A stretch of 31,199 nt of DNA. It comes from Chrysochromulina tobinii (taxonomy: Eukaryota > Haptophyta > Prymnesiales > Chrysochromulinaceae). Under the pieces are notes generated by a model. It was given only the letters and a program-made list of their open reading frames with translations, made no database searches and was not told the origin of the DNA. How positions within the stretch are numbered: the first letter of the stretch is position 1; every line of letters begins with the position of its first letter. The position numbers and the translations under genes are program-made. The stretch lies in assembly GCA_001275005.1 (NCBI GenBank), contig JWZX01003136.1, forward strand, positions 1 through 31,199, read 5' to 3'. This document shows positions 25,924 to 31,199 of this stretch, piece by piece.

Positions 25924-26475
25924 TCACAGCGCATCGCTGTCACGGCGGCCGTGAGCGCGATGAGACCATGACATCGTGAGAGCATTGAGGAAAGCAACAT
26001 GCTCGGGCACTTGCATCTTGGCTGGTACCATGCGGAATGCTAGCAACAGTTCGGAGCGCATCTCGGGTGACCTTTCGTCGGCGAGTCTCTCAAGGAGATC
26101 CCCTTGATAGGGCGCAAGGAGCACTTCTGGATCGTGCGACAGCGTACGCAATGCCGCCCTCCGTACGGCATAGTGTTCGTCACTGAGCGCGAACAAGACG
26201 CGCTTTCCAATCTTGTTTATGCGCCTTGATTCGAGGGGCTCAATCCCCAGCGTGCCATCGGTCGTTGCCTTTTTCACAGCCTCCACGGCGGCCGCTCGAA
26301 CGAGACCTACCTCATCATCAAGCATCAGCGCGAACAAGTCGATATGCATTTGGACAAATGCGGTGTCTAGCGCGAGCTCTCTCACGGCTTCCTCTCGATC
26401 TTTCCATGAACCTTGGTTACTTAGGTCGTTCAGCAGCTTGAACTTCCTCGCTTCGAAGTTGCCTTGAGTTTCCAT
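25924..26475 (-). CDS. HEAT-repeat protein, short
   Basis: A 183-residue all-helical protein with HEAT-like units (DREEAVRELALDT, DDEVGLVRAAAVEAVKKAT, DEHYAVRRAALRTLSHDPE, RSPEMRSELLLAFRMVP). Such repeats bind other proteins; the specific role is unknown. The start is a true ATG (METQGNFEARKFKLL). The stop codon is 53 bp before the 5' end of the retrotransposon. The element therefore sits in what should be the 3' UTR or terminator of this gene, and may alter its mRNA end. HEAT proteins are usually longer, so a natural C-terminal loss by rearrangement is possible, but the protein closes with an ordinary stop outside the element. Confidence 0.7.
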   Translation of the reverse strand: METQGNFEARKFKLLNDLSNQGSWKDREEAVRELALDTAFVQMHIDLFALMLDDEVGLVRAAAVEAVKKATTDGTLGIEPLESRRINKIGKRVLFALSDEHYAVRRAALRTLSHDPEVLLAPYQGDLLERLADERSPEMRSELLLAFRMVPAKMQVPEHVAFLNALTMSWSHRAHGRRDSDAL

Positions 26476-26624
26476 TGCGGCTTCAGCCTAGCTTCAGCCG
26501 ATCAATAACCGGCTGGTTTCTTATCCGGATAGTGAGGATCGTGGTCGTGCGATCGTCATCGTGAAAAGTCAATTGGAATTGCATTATGGAATGCATGCTG
26601 CGCCACGACTCATGTGGCACGCGC

Positions 26625-26632
26625 TACATGTA
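26625..26632. promoter_or_regulatory. TACATGTA palindrome upstream of the HEAT gene
   Basis: An 8-bp palindrome 150 bp upstream of the HEAT-repeat start codon. Same core as at 401, 11940 and 26813. Role inferred only from recurrence. Confidence 0.3.
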
Positions 26633-26812
26633 TAGGCAAAGCCAGTATGCTGATATTTGTCACTGTGGCCACACGTCCCGCGCCAATTGACCCGCGCTCA
26701 CCACAGCTGAGCACGTCACTCGACCGCCTCACGAAGGATTTACAAAGGATAAAGCTCCGTTGGGCTCAGTAGCCCTCTCGGGCGCCATACAATTTACAAA
26801 ACTCACAAGAAC

Positions 26813-26824
26813 TGTACATGTACA
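26813..26824. promoter_or_regulatory. 12-bp palindrome TGTACATGTACA
   Basis: The longest of the four TACATGTA-core palindromes, in the AT-richer intergenic region and 338 bp upstream of the HEAT-repeat start. No gene starts beside it on the plus strand. Confidence 0.3.
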
Positions 26825-27276
26825 AGCTCACACTCATCGGGCTAGTTTAATCGGGCTTATCATCGGCGGGCTTACTTGTAGTGAGGTCATGCTCTCCCAG
26901 GAGCGCCAAACATTTTAGATTTTTTACCAGCGCACACACGAGGGATGTGGTGCATGGTCCCTGCCTTGTGACTGTGAATTGTGAGTTAATTGTGAGTGTT
27001 CCTTATGTGTGTAGTCCCCGTTCCTCCGTATTTGCCGTCTTTATTTGTGCTTTTTTCGGCATGTTTTTTCCACGTCCGCGGACCGCGCGGACAGCCGACA
27101 CTCTGTGGTCCCTTAATGTACTTAATCTGGCGTCCCCCGCACACAACACGGGACGACGGACTACAGACGAGAGACAGTGCGTTACGCAGTGAAAACACAG
27201 ACACCCCACCCGCGAGCCAGGCTCCACAGTGGCACTCTGTCACGCGAGTCTCTGGTCTGGCTCGTTCACACCGCTC

Positions 27277-28497
27277 TCAGTTCTGCGCCTCCATGGCCTT
27301 CTTCAGATTAGCAACGGTGGCCATCACCGGCCCTGCGGCCGCGCGCAGCTTGCGCGAGATCTCCTCAAGGTAGTTAGCGTTTAGGACGGGCTCCTGGCAT
27401 TTGGTGTAGCTGTCTGCGATGTGACCCTCGATAAAGTCGCGGGCGGTTACGTAATCGTTCTCCAGGTCGGTGCCGTCCGCGTTGAGCGCGGCGCGCAGTT
27501 CGACTGGCTGGCCGCTGCCGTGGGCATCGCCCAGATCGACCAGCACGAGCAGTGTGCGTGGAGTGGTCCACACGAACTCTGTGGACGGTATCTCCATCGA
27601 ACCCTGACATGTCCACGAGTGCGAGGCCTCTTGCCACGTGTGCAGCAGTACCTGGCGGCCGTCGTCTGACTTGCACAGCGCAGGCTGCATGTCGGCCGAG
27701 GCCCGCGTCATCAGCAGCGCCGAGCGCACGGGCAGCGCCTTGAGCACGATCTCCTCCACGGGCGTGTTCTGCTCGGAAGCGGTCAGCTTCGGACCCCGTG
27801 GGCCGCCGCGAGGGCCATCACTCACGTCGACTGCGCTGCCACGACTCGCTGCGAGGGCGTCCCACACTGCGGTGGCCTTCCCGAGGGCCACGAGCGCCAC
27901 GCGCACAAATGGCGTGCCCAGCTGATTCACGTACGACTCGGGCTCGCCCTGCGCCGGCTCCGCCACGAAGCCGCACGCCGCGAAGAGCGCGGAGCCTCCC
28001 TTAGCGCTCAGCAGCCGGCTGTTCAAGGCTTTGTTGGCGGCACCGATGCGTCGGCGGTTGTCGTCTGTCCGGCTCGGTGGCGATGTTGCCGACGTACACG
28101 CCGCACAGCTTGAGCGCCTCCTGCGCCACGCTCGGCGCGTTGCCTGTCGCCAATGGACACAATCGCGGCGTCGGATGGCATCGAAGACCTGCAGCGCTTG
28201 GCTGAGGCCGGCAGACCGCGAAGCAGCTACACTTGCTTCAAGCGAAGCATCCCATTCGAATGTTCCGGCCGCGGCGTCGGGCAGGAAGCCCGCGGCAAGC
28301 AAGGCCTCCTCGCCTGCCTGAAGGCCGAGCAGCCGCTTCTGGAGTCCAGCATTGGACGTCTTGAGCACACGCTTCTCGGTGGCTTGAGCGTTGCTGACGA
28401 CAGTGACCAAAGTCTGGATCGCTGTCTTCGCCTCCTCTGTCGAGGAGCTCTCGGCGAGGTGGATGAGCGCTTCAAGCATGTTATGCTCGAGTGCCAT
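27277..28497 (-). CDS. PUB-PUB-PFU protein, probable p97/ubiquitin adaptor (internal out-of-frame stretch)
   Basis: A 406-residue reading from the ATG at 28497. PUB 1 is about residues 20-85 (EEAKTAIQTLVTVVSNAQ, KTSNAGLQKRLLGLQAGEEA). PUB 2 ends with NRRRIGAANKALNSRLLSA and GGSALFAACGF. PUB domains bind the C-terminal tail of the AAA ATPase p97/VCP. Residues about 275-375 resemble a PFU ubiquitin-binding domain (LLHTWQEASHSWTCQGSM, LLVLVDLG, DYVTARDFIEGHIADSYTKC). Between about 28150 and 28067 the annotated frame gives an Arg-rich string, while another frame gives the expected first helix of PUB 2 (SVAQEALKLCGVYVGNIATE). Two compensating one-base frame changes therefore flank this stretch. 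Upstream of 28497 the open frame has only a GTG. PFU is the less certain call. Confidence 0.75.
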   Translation of the reverse strand: MALEHNMLEALIHLAESSSTEEAKTAIQTLVTVVSNAQATEKRVLKTSNAGLQKRLLGLQAGEEALLAAGFLPDAAAGTFEWDASLEASVAASRSAGLSQALQVFDAIRRRDCVHWRQATRRAWRRRRSSCAACTSATSPPSRTDDNRRRIGAANKALNSRLLSAKGGSALFAACGFVAEPAQGEPESYVNQLGTPFVRVALVALGKATAVWDALAASRGSAVDVSDGPRGGPRGPKLTASEQNTPVEEIVLKALPVRSALLMTRASADMQPALCKSDDGRQVLLHTWQEASHSWTCQGSMEIPSTEFVWTTPRTLLVLVDLGDAHGSGQPVELRAALNADGTDLENDYVTARDFIEGHIADSYTKCQEPVLNANYLEEISRKLRAAAGPVMATVANLKKAMEAQN

Positions 28498-28747
28498 GAT
28501 GATCACGTGTCGCGGCGGCGGAGCGGCGGCGTGAAAGTGTGCAAAAGGGACGCACACGTGCCCATCGTGGCGCCTTTTCGTTTGATATCAACTTCCGGAC
28601 ATTCGTTTGTTCTCTAAAGCCGTATCCCCAACGGAGAGTTTGGACGGATCACACATCTCCCTGATCAGCGGGATTGCGATGTGATGTTCATCATTCATCC
28701 AGTGAAGTTCAAACAAGGAGAGGTCCGTCCTCCTCATGCCGGCCACC
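28498..28747. promoter_or_regulatory. shared divergent promoter region of the PUB-PFU and formin genes
   Basis: 250 bp lie between the two start codons, so both 5' UTRs and core promoters lie here. The stretch 28575-28720 is less GC-rich than the flanking genes. No specific motif is recognised. Confidence 0.45.
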
Positions 28748-30653
28748 ATGGTGCTTGGCGATTCCGACGACGAGGACGTGGTGATGCCGCTGCCCGCCAA
28801 ACGCGTGCGCGACTACCAGTCGGAACTCCTTGATGATGCCGACGACGACGAGACAGTTTGCATCAAGTTCACATCCATGCCCGCCGCAAAAAAGCAGGCC
28901 GGTGCACCTGCTGGCGCCGTCAGAGTGTTCCCATCGCATCCGCTGCAGCAGCTCGTGAATCCTGCGCCAACCAACCGCGTCGCTGCTCATACTTCAGCGT
29001 CTGTGGCTGCGGACGATACGAGCGACTCGCCGGCGCCCCTGCCAAGGCCGGCGTCGCTGCATTCGGCAAAGTCGCCTTCCATCGCACCGCCTCCAGCACA
29101 GCGTCCGGGCCTTCCGCAGAGTTCCGGCATGGCCGCTTTGCGCCCACCGCCGCCATCATCGACAGGAGTAGCACCGCCACCGCTGCCGCTGCTGCCGCCC
29201 GCACTTGCGCCACCACCGCTGCCATCCGGACTTGCAGCGCCACCACTACCGCCGCCGCCGCTGCTGCCACCCGCCCTCGCTCCGCCGCCGCCGCAAATGG
29301 CGCCGGGCGCGCCTCCCGCGCCGCCCGCGCCGCCCGCGCCGCCTGGAGCGCCGCCGCCGCCCGGGCAGGCTAGTGAACCGTCGGGACCAAAGCTCAAGCC
29401 GCTCGTGTGGCAAAAGGTGCCCAAGAATCGTCTCAAGGGTACCGTTTGGCAGGCGGTCAAGGAAGGCACGATGGGGGAGCCGAGCTTCGACATGCAGCGC
29501 TTTGAGAGCCTTTTCGTCGCCAAGGAGCCCGCGAAGCCCACGGTGATGGTCCGCGGCAGCTCCTCGAGCGTTGTGGGAAGCGCGCAGGCTTCGCTTCTCG
29601 ACCCGAAGCGCTCGAACCATTTTGGGATCATCCTCAAGCAGGTCAAGGTCTCCCTTGAGGAGATGCGGCGTGCGGTGGTCGCCCTCGACGAGAAGGTTCT
29701 GACTCCCGATGCCGTCGCCGCCCTCCAGAAATGCGTGCCCCTCCCGGAGGAGATTGAGCTCGTGAGCGCGGCCGACCCCGCTGCCCTCGGCTTTGCCGAG
29801 AAGTTCGTGCTGCAAGTGGGCTCAGTGCCGCGGCTGCAGCAGCGCCTCGAGACGTTTGCATTCAAACGGCAGTTCTCGCAGGCGCTGCTCGCCTCGTACG
29901 ATGACGTTCAATGTGCTGACACACGCGGCGAACGAGTTGTGCGCCTGTGAGCCGCTCCACCAACTCCTCGGCCTGCTGCTCAATTTGGGTAACGCACTCA
30001 ACCAGGGAAGCTTCCGCGCGGGCGCCGAGGGCTTTCGGCTCGAGTGCTTGCCGCGCCTCGCCGAGCTCAAGACCAATGATCACCGCTCGAGCCTGCTCCA
30101 GTACGCGCTGGCAGTGCATGGCGGGCAAGAGCCCGACACCACCAAGGGCCCTGCGGACTTCCTTCCCGTACAGCCCCCGCTCACCTCCTTCGCCGACAAG
30201 TGCAAGAGCGTGCGCGCGGCGGCGAAACTCTCGTTGGAGAATGTGAACGAGGAGGTGGCGCGCCTCAAGGCGGGTCTGTCCAAGATCGAGGCCGAGCTCG
30301 AGCATTTTCGTGAGCAGGCTCGAGCGGCTCATGTCGACGCCAAGGCCAAGGCGGCGGCGAGCGTCGAAGGTGGCGTGGCGGTGCTCTCAGCACGCGAGGA
30401 GGCCCTCGCTCGCGACCAGTACCTGCAGGTGATGGGCTCGTTCCGCGACGGCGCCACCGCGCAGGTCGAAGAGCTTGGATGTGCCGCCCTCCGCATGGAG
30501 GAGATGCACAAGGTACTACGAAGCTTCTTTGCCGAGGAGTCGAAGACGAGCATCGAGGAGATCTTCTCGCGATGGGCAACATTTCTCGGGCAAGTCGATG
30601 CGGCCGTGGCTCACCACAACGAGGATCGCGCCAAGGCTGCTAAGGTGAAGTGA
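28748..30653 (+). CDS. formin, FH1-FH2 (single-base frame change near 29912)
   Basis: Formins nucleate and elongate unbranched actin filaments. The N-terminus is short and acidic (about 100 residues) with no GTPase-binding or FH3 domain. A proline-rich FH1 follows (29140-29370), with several PPPLP and PPPP stretches that would bind profilin-actin. FH2 covers about 29390-30640 (LKPLVWQKVPKNRLKGTVWQ, SVPRLQQRLETFAFKRQFSQ, LLGLLLNLGNALNQGSFRAG, FRLECLPRLAELKTNDHRSS). The first frame ends at 29950. The domain continues in the next frame from VLTHAANEL, so exactly one extra base near 29912 breaks FH2. An intron cannot explain this because no residues are lost. The ATG at 28748 has a perfect GCCACCATGG context; ATG 28736 is 12 nt upstream in frame. 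The gene stops at the end of FH2, with no visible autoregulatory tail. Confidence 0.88.
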
Positions 30654-31199
30654 GAGACTACGGCACTACGGCGTTGCAGCCGGCGGCGCAGCACGGAAGC
30701 CTTCGGCGGCGCAGCACGGGAGCCTTCGGCTCTCTTGGGGCGTGAGTGAGGTCGAGCGAGGAGGGGGTGTGAAGCGCTCCCTTCTTCCACGTGTGGCCAG
30801 GCGTGTGGCAAGCGATCGGACGAAGATGGGACCAGCCTCCAGCCATGGGACGAGCCGGAACTACTGAGCTCAGTTGGCAGGAGCAGGACGTGCAACTGAT
30901 GGACCGGGCGATGTATGGGGCGTAGGCCACGGCAATTAGCGTGATGCGCGCGCGCTGGCGCGCCGATACCGAGCGTGGTACTGGGTCGACTGGGTCACCT
31001 AGAAAGCTAGATGGATGCGCACCGTCATCGATGCACAACTTCGTGCGTCGTCGATGCGTCTGACTCATTCCCGCTTGTCCGGCGTGACGGTGCTGCATGG
31101 TCATGTACTTGTACGGCCAACTGAGCAGTAAAGTGGGGGAATCTAGCAAGATTCCTGACATGTCCGGATTTCCGAGACCCTCCTTGGTGTCCGGGAGGG
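30654..31199. other. region downstream of the formin gene to the window edge
   Basis: No supported gene. It holds a 23-bp tandem repeat just after the stop codon (annotated separately). A minus-strand open frame of about 165 codons (30658-31161) is Ser/Arg/His-rich, without any recognisable feature. Confidence 0.55.
30681..30726 (+). repeat. 23-bp tandem repeat, 2 copies
   Basis: Units at 30681-30703 and 30704-30726 begin CGGCGGCGCAGCACGG and differ at one base. They start 28 bp after the formin stop codon, in the presumed 3' UTR. A tandem repeat is likewise found just after the TAM41 stop. Confidence 0.8.

Larger units (their letters stand above)
26476..27276. other. AT-richer intergenic region with two TACATGTA palindromes
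   Basis: About 800 bp with the lowest GC content in the window. It contains the upstream region of the HEAT gene and the 3' flank of the PUB-PFU gene. Open frames of about 100 codons on the plus strand (26881-27373) have no protein-like features. Short imperfect repeats are visible: ATCGGGCT-type at 26837-26873 and GTGA(A/G)TTGTGAGT-type near 26973-26997. Confidence 0.6.

Noticed and set aside
26881-27373. Plus-strand open frames of about 100-125 codons
   Set aside because: They lie in AT-richer intergenic sequence, run into the 3' end of the PUB-PFU gene, and lack any domain, signal or composition typical of the neighbouring genes.
1-31199. tRNA, rRNA or CRISPR elements
   Set aside because: By eye I found no cloverleaf with conserved A/B boxes, no rRNA-like segment, and no regularly spaced repeats; a covariance-model scan would be decisive.

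Overview
The window reads as nuclear DNA of a GC-rich unicellular eukaryote, most likely a photosynthetic protist. The haptophyte or stramenopile type is my best guess, from composition and protein style only. It carries eukaryote-only families: TAM41, filamin repeats, an F-box/cyclin protein, GNA1-type acetyltransferase, ELMO, a PUB/PFU ubiquitin-p97 adaptor, and an FH1-FH2 formin. There is also a tyrosine-recombinase retrotransposon and a small protein with a lumen-type targeting peptide. Genes are dense and as read need no introns. Low-complexity tracts (poly-Ala, poly-Gln, Gly/Ser, RGG) interrupt many proteins.

Layout: 461-1585 (+) TAM41, mitochondrial CDP-diacylglycerol synthesis. 2213-5479 (+) a filamin-repeat protein with a large insertion inside one repeat and a C-terminal domain that resembles the domain following RNase H in some retroelements. 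6473-10567 (-) an F-box-LRR-cyclin fusion. 10713-11945 (-) a membrane-anchored double GNAT whose second domain is GNA1-like. 12143-14902 (-) an RGG/ARM/poly-Gln protein, divergent from 15067-16885 (+), an ELMO-domain protein. 17067-17898 (+) a putative plastid lumen or secreted helical protein.

18456-25870 (-) is a complete, apparently young retrotransposon of the DIRS order with Ngaro/PAT-type split direct repeats. Read in its own direction it is A1 - gag - RT/RNase H - tyrosine recombinase - B1/A2 - spacer - B2. The A copies (157 bp) and B copies (107 bp) are identical by eye, all three ORFs are open, and A2 and B1 overlap by exactly 3 bp. The same trinucleotide sits at both outer ends, as expected for integration of a circular intermediate by a tyrosine recombinase. 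It lies about 53 bp downstream of the stop codon of a HEAT-repeat gene (25924-26475, -).

The right part holds a divergent pair: a PUB-PUB-PFU protein (27277-28497, -) and a formin (28748-30653, +). Single-base frame changes interrupt conserved domains or the start region of the ELMO, lumen-type, PUB-PFU and formin genes. They are either assembly indels or real lesions and must be resolved before these proteins are used. The most unusual items are the F-box-LRR-cyclin fusion, the filamin protein with a retroelement-like tail, the PUB-PUB-PFU adaptor, and the fully resolvable split-repeat retrotransposon.
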